In this document: positions 57,551-64,000 of the stretch, in pieces
Position numbering within the stretch: position 1 is the stretch's first letter
How the letters are laid out: each line of letters begins with the position of its first letter
NCBI RefSeq assembly: GCF_014873755.1
Contig: NZ_JADBEG010000001.1
Span: forward strand, 2,792,501 to 2,856,500
Origin: Amycolatopsis lexingtonensis
GTDB taxonomy: Bacteria; Actinomycetota; Actinomycetes; Mycobacteriales; Pseudonocardiaceae
Reading direction: 5' to 3'
Length of the DNA: 64,000 bases
Notes under the pieces: generated by a model
What the model saw: only the letters and a program-made list of their open reading frames with translations
What the model was told of the DNA's origin: nothing
The model's database searches: none
Position numbers and translations under genes: made by a program

Positions 57551-58579
57551 ATGACTGAACCTGCCAAGCGCGTGACGATCGCCGCCGTCGCCCGGCTCGC
57601 CGGCGTTTCGCCGTCCGCGGTGTCGCACGTCTTCAACGGGCGGCCGAACGTCTCCGCAGCCACCGCTACCCGGATCCGCGCCGCCGCCGACGAGCTCAAC
57701 TGGCGCCCGAACTTCGCCAGCCGCAAGGTGTCCGGCCAGGGCGGCCGCAGCCTTGGGCTCGTCATCGCGAGGTCTCGGGACACGTTCAACCGCGATCCCT
57801 TCTTCATGCGGCTGGTCGCCGGGCTGACCGGGCCGCTGGCCGAGCTCGGCTGGTCGCTGGCGCTGACCCTCGTGCAGGCCGACGAGGAGGAACAGGTCTA
57901 CCGGCAGTGGTGGGGCGAGCAGCGCGTCGACGCGTTCCTGCTCGTCGACGTGCGCGACGACGACCCGCGGCTGGCGCTGGTCGAGCAGCTCGGCGCGCCG
58001 GCCGCCCTGCTCGGCGCCCCCGTCCCCGGCCCGGTCACCGCGGTCACCGTCCGCGACGGCACGGCCTTCGCCGAGGCGATCGAGCACCTGACCGCGCTGG
58101 GCCACCGCCGCGTCACGCGGGTCACCGACGCCCCCGGCCTCGCCCACACCCGGGCCCGAGACAAGCGGTTCCGCGCCGCCGCACGGGAACGCGGCGTCGA
58201 AGCCGGCCTGGCCGCGTGGGCCCCGGACGCCGAAGACCCCGTCGCCGACCTGCTCGGCCGGTTGAAGGGCGCGACGGCGATCATCGTCGACAGCGAGACG
58301 ATCGCCGCCGAGATCGTCGCCCACGCGCCCGAAGTCGGCGTGCGGGTGCCCGAGCAGCTGTCGGTGATCGCGTGGGAAGACTCCTGGGTGTCGTCGATCG
58401 TGCGCCCGCGCCTCACCGCTTTCGACGCGCCCGTCGAGGAAAGCGCCCGGACCGCCGTCGCCCTGCTGGAACGGCTCGTCCGCGGCGAAGACGTCGCACC
58501 CCGGACCGTCAGCGGCCGCCGCCTGATCGTGCGCGAATCCACGGCGGCCGCTCCGAACAACCCCGAAGGAAGCTCTTGA
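57551..58579 (+). CDS. LacI-family repressor of the glycan locus
   Basis: A 342-residue repressor. The helix-turn-helix and hinge are RVTIAAVARLAGVSPSAVSHVFNGRPNVSAATATRIRAAADELNWRPNFASRKVSGQGG; the rest is a periplasmic-binding-protein-like sensor (LGLVIARSRDTFNRDPFFMRLVAGLTGPLAELGWSLALTL, ATAIIVDSETIAAEIVAHAPEVGVRVPEQLSVIAWEDSWVSSIVRPRLTAFDAP). The inducer is probably a sugar released by the GH enzymes. Its stop overlaps the TTG of the clan-A glycosidase gene, so repressor and enzyme share a transcript and are likely both autoregulated through the twin operators. Confidence 0.94.
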   Translation: MTEPAKRVTIAAVARLAGVSPSAVSHVFNGRPNVSAATATRIRAAADELNWRPNFASRKVSGQGGRSLGLVIARSRDTFNRDPFFMRLVAGLTGPLAELGWSLALTLVQADEEEQVYRQWWGEQRVDAFLLVDVRDDDPRLALVEQLGAPAALLGAPVPGPVTAVTVRDGTAFAEAIEHLTALGHRRVTRVTDAPGLAHTRARDKRFRAAARERGVEAGLAAWAPDAEDPVADLLGRLKGATAIIVDSETIAAEIVAHAPEVGVRVPEQLSVIAWEDSWVSSIVRPRLTAFDAPVEESARTAVALLERLVRGEDVAPRTVSGRRLIVRESTAAAPNNPEGSS

Positions 58580-59820
58580 GCACGAGGTTTGGCGTCAACT
58601 ACACCCCGTCGCGGGACTGGATGTTCCAGTGGCTGGCGATCGACCCCGGCGTGGTGCGCGCGGACTTCGCGGCGATCGCGGCGCTCGGCGCCGACCACGT
58701 CCGCGTCTTCCCGCTCTGGCCGGTGCTGCAACCGAACCGCACCCTGATCCGGCAGCGGGCCCTCGACGACATCGCACTGGTGGCCGACATCGCCGCCGAG
58801 TCCGGGCTCGACATCGCGGTCGACGTCATCCAGGGCCACATGTCCGGCTTCGACTTCGTGCCGGCCTGGCTGGTGAACTGGCACGACGGCAACATGTTCA
58901 CCGACCCGCGCGCGATCGAAGCCCAGGCCGCGCTCGTCGCCGCCGTCTACGACGCGGTCCGCGACCGGCCGAACTTCCTGGGGCTGACGCTGGGCAACGA
59001 GCTCAACCAGTTCCAGCTCCCCAACCCCGCGGCGATGCCGGCCACTCCGGAGCAAGTGGAGCACTGGCTGCGCGCCCTGCTGGAAGCGCCTCGCGACCGC
59101 GACCCCCGCCACGTCGTCACCCACAGCGAAAACGACCACCTCTGGTACCGCGACGAGCACCCGTTCCTGCCCGCGCACGCCGCCCGGCTCGGCGACCTGA
59201 CGACCGTGCACTCGTGGATCTTCAACGGCACCGCCGCGCGCTACGGGGCGCTGTCACCGCAGTCGGTGCGGCACGCGGAGTGGCTGATCGAGCTGGCGAA
59301 GGCGTTCGCGACGGACCCGGCGCGGCCGGTGTGGCTGCAGGAAGTCGGCGCGCCGTCGATGAACCTCGCCGAAGCGGAGATGCCCGAGTTCTGCACCCGC
59401 ACGATCGAGGCCGCACTCACGACGACCGATCTCTTCGCGGTCACCTGGTGGTGCTCGCACGACGTTTCCCGGTCGCTCGCGGACTACAAGGACCTCGAGT
59501 ATTCGCTCGGCCTCCTCGACACCGAGAACCGCGTGAAGCCGCTCGGCCGCCGCTTCGCCGAGCTGATCGCGGAGTCCCGTCGCCATTCGCCTCAGCCGCG
59601 GACGGTCGGCGTGGTCGTCGACGTCGATGCTGATGACCGGCCGCTTTCGCGAGCCGCCCTCGGCCCGGGCGGCGCGGTTTTCGAGCGCTGGCACGAATTG
59701 CGTGAGCGGGGTGTCGACGTCACGGTCGTCATGAGCACGACGGCCGGGTCGCCCGCGGCGCTGGCGGCCCGGGGTATCCGGGAGCTCGATCGCGAGGCGG
59801 CGCCGGCCCGGCGGAACTGA
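58576..59820 (+). CDS. GH5-like (clan GH-A) glycosidase, cytoplasmic
   Basis: A 414-residue TIM-barrel glycosidase. FGVNYTPSRDWMFQWLAIDPGVVRADFAAIAALGADHVRVFPLW is the barrel start; the acid/base Glu142 is in LGLTLGNELNQF and the nucleophile Glu256 in PVWLQEVGAP, the two-glutamate layout of clan GH-A. WHDGNMFTDPRAIEAQ and TTDLFAVTWWCSHDVSRSL fit beta-mannosidase or mannanase-like members of GH5. No signal peptide is present. The TTG start overlaps the lacI stop and follows GAAGGAAG. Together with GH125 and GH3 it suggests full breakdown of a mannose-rich glycan. Confidence 0.85.
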   Translation: MSTRFGVNYTPSRDWMFQWLAIDPGVVRADFAAIAALGADHVRVFPLWPVLQPNRTLIRQRALDDIALVADIAAESGLDIAVDVIQGHMSGFDFVPAWLVNWHDGNMFTDPRAIEAQAALVAAVYDAVRDRPNFLGLTLGNELNQFQLPNPAAMPATPEQVEHWLRALLEAPRDRDPRHVVTHSENDHLWYRDEHPFLPAHAARLGDLTTVHSWIFNGTAARYGALSPQSVRHAEWLIELAKAFATDPARPVWLQEVGAPSMNLAEAEMPEFCTRTIEAALTTTDLFAVTWWCSHDVSRSLADYKDLEYSLGLLDTENRVKPLGRRFAELIAESRRHSPQPRTVGVVVDVDADDRPLSRAALGPGGAVFERWHELRERGVDVTVVMSTTAGSPAALAARGIRELDREAAPARRN

Positions 59821-59856
59821 CGGCGCCCGGCTGCCGGCAGGTCCGGCTCGCCAAAG

Positions 59857-59909
59857 GTCTTGAATGAGTCATTCAGGACCTCCGAAGACCTGAATGACTC
59901 ATTCAAGAC
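59857..59909. repeat. TGAATGA-type hairpin repeat, copy 3
   Basis: Perfect 21-base inverted arms (59857-59877 and 59889-59909) with an 11-base loop; the arms are identical to those of the copy at 32.3 kb. It lies between two genes of the same direction, 37 bp after the glycosidase stop. Confidence 0.88.
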
Positions 59910-59964
59910 GTCAGCCGCCCGGGATCCCTGGTCAAGCCCGCCGGGATGGAGCAGGATTCCCGGC

Positions 59965-60729
59965 GTGCCCGACATCAGAGGATTCAGCCTGTTCGCCCGG
60001 ATCGGCCTGGTTTGCTACGCCTTCGTGCACCTGGTCGTCGCGTGGCTGGCGGCCCAGGTGGCGCTCGGCGACAACGAGAAGGCCGACAAGGCAGGCGCGC
60101 TGCAGATCGTGGCCGCGGGCGGCGGGGCGTGGCTGCTCTGGCTGATTGCCGTCGGCACCGGGCTGCTGGCGCTGTGGCAGCTCGTCGAAGCGCTCGCCGG
60201 CCACCGCGGCGCCGCCCCGCGCCGGCGCTGGGTGCGGCGCGCGACCAGCGGCCTCGAGGTCGTCCTGTACGCCCTCGTCGCCTACAGTGCGGGCAAGATC
60301 GCGACCGGCGGTTCCGGCAAGGCGGGCTCGATCGTGGCCGCGGCACTGGCCCAGCCGTGGGGCGCCGCGGCGGTGATCACGGCCGGCGGCGCCGTGATCG
60401 CGGCCGCCGCGTTCCTCGCCTACCGCGGGATCCGCAAGAAGTTCGTCCACGACCTCGACTTCGACGGCGCGTCCCCGGCCCTGCGCCGCTCGGCGATCCG
60501 GCTCGGCCAGGTCGGCTGGTGCGCGATGGCCCTCGCCTACGGCACCGTGGGCGCGATGTTCGTCGTCGCCGCCGTCGAGTACGACCCCGCCAAGGCCGGC
60601 GGCCTGGACCCCGCGCTCAAGACGCTCGCGGTGCAGCCGTACGGGCAGGCGATGCTGCTGGCGCTGGCCGCGGGGATCGCGGTCTTCGGGGTGTTCGGAC
60701 TGGTCGAGAGCCGGTACCGCAAGATCTGA
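59965..60729 (+). CDS. DUF1206 membrane protein
   Basis: A 254-residue inner-membrane protein made of three similar two-helix units, the DUF1206 pattern: LFARIGLVCYAFVHLVVAWLAAQVALG, RATSGLEVVLYALVAYSAGKIATGG and AIRLGQVGWCAMALAYGTVGAMFVVAAVEYDPAKAGGLDPALKTLAVQPYGQAMLLALAAGIAVFGVFGLVESRYRKI. The ALKTLAxQPYG phrase is typical of the family. The function is unknown. The GTG start has only a weak ribosome site. It is convergent with the HEAT-repeat gene seven bases away. Confidence 0.88.
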   Translation: MPDIRGFSLFARIGLVCYAFVHLVVAWLAAQVALGDNEKADKAGALQIVAAGGGAWLLWLIAVGTGLLALWQLVEALAGHRGAAPRRRWVRRATSGLEVVLYALVAYSAGKIATGGSGKAGSIVAAALAQPWGAAAVITAGGAVIAAAAFLAYRGIRKKFVHDLDFDGASPALRRSAIRLGQVGWCAMALAYGTVGAMFVVAAVEYDPAKAGGLDPALKTLAVQPYGQAMLLALAAGIAVFGVFGLVESRYRKI

Positions 60730-60736
60730 CGCGGCA

Positions 60737-61747
60737 TCAGGGCCGGTCGGCGATCCGGGCGCAGGCGGTCCGGTCGAAGGGAAGTCCGGCCTTGCGGAAG
60801 ACCAGAAGCGAGTTGCCGATCCGGCTGTCCCACAGCCGGGCGTTGGCGACCGCCGCCGCGAGGACGTCCCGTTGCGTCGCCGACAATCCGGCCTGTTCGT
60901 CGTACGGGGTGCTGAAAGCAGCCAGCAGCAACGGACCCCAGGTGGTGTCGAACCCGGTCCAGTCCGCGTGCCGGACGATCGTCCCGGCCGGTGCCGCGAT
61001 GAGCGCGAAGTCGTCGACCCGGGCGAGGACGACGGCGATGAGTTCGCTGAGCGTGTAGGGCGCGGCATCGGCGACGCCGTGGTCCGCCGCGTCGGCCAAG
61101 GCGGCGATGAGGACGCTCGTGGCCGTGGCATCGGCCGCGGCGCGCGGGGCCAGTGCGGCGCACACGCGCACGTCGTGGTCGGGATCCGCGAGGTACGGCT
61201 CGGTGTCGGCGCCGAGCTCGCCGAGTTGCCGCACCCACTGGGCCCGGTCTTCCGACGGATCGTCCGCCCAGCGGCGGAGGCGGGCGGCGAGAGCGGCCCG
61301 CCGATCGGCCGGCGCGGGTGTCTTGACACAGGACACCGCCGCCAGAACGGCCCATCTCCGCAACGCCGGATCAGCGTCGTCAAGGAAACCGGCCACCACG
61401 GGATAAGACTCCGTGATCGCCTGCCGCAACGGCCCGACAAGGCCCTCGAAATGCGTCGACCCGGCTGATCGCACGGTTGCTTCGGCGACCCAGCCGATGA
61501 ACTCGACGAGCGCGACGCGCACCCTCGGGGAAACGCGGCCTTCGGCGAGCAGCCGGGCGACGACCCGGGTGGCGGGCGCGGTGGCGGACTCGGGAAACCC
61601 TTGGTGGAGCACGGCGGCATCCAGGTGGTCGAGCGCCGCGTTCTGCGCGTCGACGTCCGCGGAGGTGAGCGCGGCCAGGTGCCCGGGAGTGTCGGTGGCG
61701 GGGCCGTAAGCGTGGGTGAGCGATCCCCAGTCGATCTCGTCCGGCAC
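60737..61747 (-). CDS. HEAT-repeat-like protein
   Basis: A 336-residue soluble helical protein. Repeats of the form SPRVRVALVEFIGWVAEATVR, DDADPALRRWAVLAAVSCVKTPAPADRRAALAARLRRWADDPSEDRAQWVRQLGELGADTEPYLADPDHDVRVCAALAPRAAAD resemble HEAT or PBS-lyase repeats, with the D-x-D/P-x-V/L-R signature. The C-terminal part (FALIAAPAGTIVRHADWTGFDTTWGPLLLAAFSTPYDE) is different and possibly a second domain. Such proteins act as binding scaffolds; partner unknown. The GTG start is chosen because the sequence match begins with VPDEIDWGSL. Confidence 0.75.
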   Translation of the reverse strand: MPDEIDWGSLTHAYGPATDTPGHLAALTSADVDAQNAALDHLDAAVLHQGFPESATAPATRVVARLLAEGRVSPRVRVALVEFIGWVAEATVRSAGSTHFEGLVGPLRQAITESYPVVAGFLDDADPALRRWAVLAAVSCVKTPAPADRRAALAARLRRWADDPSEDRAQWVRQLGELGADTEPYLADPDHDVRVCAALAPRAAADATATSVLIAALADAADHGVADAAPYTLSELIAVVLARVDDFALIAAPAGTIVRHADWTGFDTTWGPLLLAAFSTPYDEQAGLSATQRDVLAAAVANARLWDSRIGNSLLVFRKAGLPFDRTACARIADRP

Positions 61748-61878
61748 CCGCCCATGCTTCCACACAGCCGGGCGTAACCGGCCGTGTGGAGCAATCCGTC
61801 GGTTTTCGCCCGGCATCCCGCGGGACGGTGTTAACTTCCGTCCGTCATCCGCGGCCCGAGCGAGGTGTTCCCGTCACC

Positions 61879-62838
61879 GTGACCCCGCACATGGACAAGT
61901 TCGCCGCCCACCTGCGCATGTTGAAAGACCGCAGCGGGCAGGGCTACGAACGGCTCGGCCGGCAGGCCGGGGTCAGCGGCTCCAGCCTGCACCGGTACTG
62001 CTCGGGCAAGAGCTTCCCCGCCGACTACCGCGTGGTCCACTCCTTCGCCAAGGTCTGCGGCGCGTCCACGGAAGAACTGCGCGAACTGCACCAGCTGTGG
62101 GCGCTGGCCGACACCGGCCGCGCCGACGAGCCGCCGCCGGAACCGGCCGAAGTTCCGCCGCGGCCACGAAGACGCGCGTACGTGGCGGTGGCCATCGCGA
62201 TCGCGGCCCTGCTGGCGGGCGGCCTCGCCTGGGCCACCGCCGGTGGGACCGCGTCCGGCCCCGCGGCCCCCGGCCGGTACGCGGACCGGGTGCTGTTCTC
62301 CACGGGCTGCCAGCCGCCGGTCAGCATGGGCCAGCACGACGAGTGCGTCACCGAGGTGCAGAACCTGCTCGTCGCGGCCCAGGGGCGGCTTTCGGTCGAC
62401 GGCTCGTTCGGCCCGGAGACGCTGCGCCGCGTCACCGCGTTCCAGGTGCTGGCCGGGCTGCCCGCGCGCGGCGTCGTCGACGAGGCCACCAAGAACGCGT
62501 TGTACGACCACCGGACCAGCATGGCGGGCTGGTCGGCGGCCATGGTGGAGCAGCGGATCCGGGCCGTCTTCACCGAAGCGCCGGACACCGCGGTCGCGAT
62601 CGCCCGCTGCGCCTCGTTCCTCGACCCGCTGTGGGTGCTGCCGAACACCAACGGCAGCCGCAACTGGGGCGTCTTCCAGATCTCCGACGGCCGCCTGCTG
62701 GAGCTGGGTGGCACGCCGCGCCAGGCGTTCGACCCGGTCTGGAACATCGACGCGGCGCACCGCCTCTGGAGCGCGCGCCACGACTTCCACGACTGGCCGG
62801 CCTGCTCGGCGGCCCTCCAGCCGCCGCAGCCGCACTAG
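61879..62838 (+). CDS. XRE-like helix-turn-helix, single TM helix and peptidoglycan-binding protein
   Basis: A protein of about 319 residues. Residues about 8-75 form an XRE-type helix-turn-helix (FAAHLRMLKDRSGQGYERLGRQAGVSGSSLHRYCSGKSFPADYRVVHSFAKVCGAS). A Pro/Glu linker and one membrane helix (AYVAVAIAIAALLAGGLAWATAGG) follow, then an outer part with a PG_binding_1 motif (CVTEVQNLLVAAQGRLSVDGSFGPETLRRVTAFQVLAGLPARGVVDEATKNALY) and a transglycosylase-like segment (IARCASFLDPLWVLPNTNGSRNWGVFQISDGRLLELGGTP...WNIDAAHRLWSARHDFHDWPACS). It could link cell-wall state to regulation, or the HTH may be only an anchor. Starts at 61879 or 61891 are possible. Confidence 0.8.
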   Translation: MTPHMDKFAAHLRMLKDRSGQGYERLGRQAGVSGSSLHRYCSGKSFPADYRVVHSFAKVCGASTEELRELHQLWALADTGRADEPPPEPAEVPPRPRRRAYVAVAIAIAALLAGGLAWATAGGTASGPAAPGRYADRVLFSTGCQPPVSMGQHDECVTEVQNLLVAAQGRLSVDGSFGPETLRRVTAFQVLAGLPARGVVDEATKNALYDHRTSMAGWSAAMVEQRIRAVFTEAPDTAVAIARCASFLDPLWVLPNTNGSRNWGVFQISDGRLLELGGTPRQAFDPVWNIDAAHRLWSARHDFHDWPACSAALQPPQPH

Positions 62839-62848
62839 AGCGGACAGG

Positions 62849-62911
62849 GCGAAGCCCGCGTCCTCCGCGAGGGGCGGCCCGGCGAGCGGGCCCGGAGGGC
62901 GCGGGCTTCGC
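62849..62911. terminator. bidirectional terminator between convergent cell-wall genes
   Basis: Nineteen-base arms with one mismatch (62849-62867 and 62893-62911), starting GCGAAGCCCGCG and ending CGCGGGCTTCGC, lie between the two convergent genes. It is one of the strongest hairpins in the window. Confidence 0.82.
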
Positions 62912-62958
62912 GGCACACTGACGCCGGAACCCCCAGGTTCCCGGCGGCAGCCTTCGGG

Positions 62959-63699
62959 TCAGACCGTCCCGTTCTCCCACCACCACGCGCGGCCGAGGTC
63001 GGCCCGGCTGTCCACGTGCTGGTGATCGGTGTTGTACGTCTCGAGGCCGGAGAACCCGCTGGTTTCGGCCTTCTGGTAGACGGTCTTGTTCGACACACCC
63101 GGCACGTTCAGGTCGGCCGCCGTGCCGTAGAGGTGCATGCTGTCGCTGGCGCCGCCGATGTCCGCGTTGTGCGCGATGCTGCGGAACCCGGAGTTCACCG
63201 TGATCGGCTTGTTCCCGAGCTTCTTGCGCACCGCCTCCAGCTTGTACATGCAGCGGCGGGCGTTCTCCTTGGCGGTGGCCGCGCTGACCTTGCCGCCGTT
63301 GAAGGTGCCGCTCACCCGGTCGGTGAACTCGCTGAAGTCGAAGTGCGCGGTCGAGCCGTCGCTCTGTTCCAGCGCGTTGAGCGCGGCCTGGGTGGCCGGG
63401 CCGACCTGGCCGTCCGCGCTCAAGCCGTACGCCGCCTGGAACCGGCGGACCGCGGCCGCCGTGCCGGGGCCGAACTCGCCGTCGATCGAAACCCGGCTGT
63501 GGCTGGGCGAATCGGCCGCCCAGCCGGCGACCCGGATCTGCAGTTCGGCGACGTCGGCGCCCGTATTGCCTTGCACGAGAGTGCGGGACCAGGAGTACGC
63601 CTGTGCGGTACCGGGCAGCAGCAGCGGGCTGACCGCCGCGGCCGCACCGAGCACCACCGCGCCGCGCAGCACCGTGCGGCGGCTCATGGGGAGCGTCAT
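62959..63699 (-). CDS. secreted zinc D-Ala-D-Ala carboxypeptidase (M15A) with peptidoglycan-binding domain
   Basis: A 246-residue exported peptidase that trims the D-Ala from peptidoglycan stems. The signal is twin-arginine-like (SRRTVLRGAVVLGAAAAVSPLLLPGTAQA). Residues about 40-110 are a PG_binding_1 domain (GADVAELQIRVAGWA, SIDGEFGPGTAAAVRRFQAAYGLSADGQVGPATQAALNAL). The catalytic domain has the Streptomyces albus G-type set: NSGFRSIAHNADIGGASDSMHLYGTAADLNVPG (His and Asp zinc ligands) and TDHQHVDSRADLG (third His). GGAAAGGAAAAG precedes the ATG. It is the second of two minus-strand wall-lysis genes. Confidence 0.93.
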   Translation of the reverse strand: MTLPMSRRTVLRGAVVLGAAAAVSPLLLPGTAQAYSWSRTLVQGNTGADVAELQIRVAGWAADSPSHSRVSIDGEFGPGTAAAVRRFQAAYGLSADGQVGPATQAALNALEQSDGSTAHFDFSEFTDRVSGTFNGGKVSAATAKENARRCMYKLEAVRKKLGNKPITVNSGFRSIAHNADIGGASDSMHLYGTAADLNVPGVSNKTVYQKAETSGFSGLETYNTDHQHVDSRADLGRAWWWENGTV

Positions 63700-63722
63700 T
63701 CTTTTCCTTTCCTAGCGGGGAT

Positions 63723-64000
63723 TCAGCGGTTGGCAAGCTGGTCGAGGTCGGCCTGGGTGCCGTTGAAGACGTCCCCGGTCGCCGGCGCAGGGATGCCGTC
63801 GGGGATGGCCGCGTCGGTGTACTGCCACATCAGCCAGGTCTTCGAGCCGGCGGGCAGCGCCGGCTGCGTCACGGACTGGCGGTAGTCGGCGAGCTGCATC
63901 GGGTACGCCGAAAGCGCCGTGGTGCCACCCAAACAGGCGTCCAGGAACGACTTCTGGGTGTAGATGATCGGGGTCCGGCCGAACGCCGCCTGCACCTTGT
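63723..64000 (-). CDS. GH25 lysozyme-like protein, C-terminal part (partial)
   Basis: About 92 codons of a gene that begins beyond the right edge. QAAFGRTPIIYTQKSFLDACLGGTTALSAYPMQLADYRQSVTQPALPAGSKTWLMWQYTDAAIPDGIPAPATGDVFNGTQADLDQLANR matches the last third of GH25 muramidases (PIIYT, W-MWQYTD, G-P-D-FNG). The catalytic DxE motifs would lie in the missing part. It ends 23 bp before the carboxypeptidase start, so both are probably co-transcribed as a peptidoglycan-degrading pair. Confidence 0.88.
   Translation of the reverse strand, partial: KVQAAFGRTPIIYTQKSFLDACLGGTTALSAYPMQLADYRQSVTQPALPAGSKTWLMWQYTDAAIPDGIPAPATGDVFNGTQADLDQLANR

Noticed and set aside
1..64000. tRNA genes, CRISPR arrays, insertion sequences or prophage
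   Set aside because: No T-arm-like GGTTCGAATCC with a fitting fold, no regularly spaced direct repeats, no transposase or phage protein was found in any frame.

Overview
The window is chromosomal DNA of a high-GC actinomycete, most likely a member of the Pseudonocardiaceae and close to Amycolatopsis. The signs are very high GC with G/C third positions, mostly ATGA/GTGA start-stop overlaps inside operons, a mycothiol-dependent (MDMPI) family enzyme, F420/luciferase-type oxidoreductases, an IdeR/DmdR-type iron box, a KstR-type box before a FadD17 homologue, and a LAL-type LuxR regulator. I see no tRNA, rRNA, CRISPR array, insertion sequence or phage genes. The genus is an inference from style, not from a marker gene.

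Layout. (1) 1-2.3 kb: the tail of a CGNR zinc-finger protein, a secreted GH64-type beta-1,3-glucanase and Mug DNA glycosylase. (2) 2.3-13.7 kb: a large catabolic locus. A minus-strand run (FAD hydroxylase, 26-codon mini-ORF, EntE-like ligase, maleate-isomerase-like protein, TetR) and a second minus-strand unit (VOC protein, small protein, alpha/beta hydrolase) face a plus-strand hyuA-hyuB pair in which HyuB carries an extra C-terminal Cys cluster. (3) 13.8-25.8 kb: STAS proteins, an AraC regulator, a lipoprotein/mini-membrane protein/DUF6766 operon, an LLM protein with acetoacetyl-CoA synthetase, a two-component system, a decayed flavodoxin-family gene and two membrane proteins. (4) 25.2-31.1 kb: a four-gene operon built around a TPR-CHAT caspase-like protease, a candidate conflict or cell-death system. 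(5) 31.4-38.8 kb: a hydrolase behind a leader ORF, an MDMPI-family enzyme, an iron-type ABC importer and FadD17. (6) 38.8-45.2 kb: GntR with a YeiH exporter, a class III cyclase, TetR with FadB2 and an MFS transporter. (7) 45.2-50.9 kb: a LAL regulator, a long AT-richer gap, a lone substrate-binding lipoprotein and a decayed YCII/sigma-factor pair. (8) 50.9-59.8 kb: a LacI-controlled glycan locus (GH125, GH3, ABC importer, clan-A glycosidase). (9) 59.9-64 kb: DUF1206 and HEAT proteins, then peptidoglycan-active proteins running off the right edge.

How the parts work together. The catabolic locus looks like one pathway that activates an (aromatic or heteroaromatic) acid, hydroxylates and opens it, and finishes with HyuAB and an isomerase; the substrate is not identifiable from sequence. 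The glycan locus imports and trims a mannose-containing oligosaccharide, with two LacI operators in the divergent promoter. The window also carries three copies of a hairpin repeat built on the 15-mer TGAATGASTCATTCA, and several perfect or near-perfect palindromes that are likely operators of neighbouring regulators.
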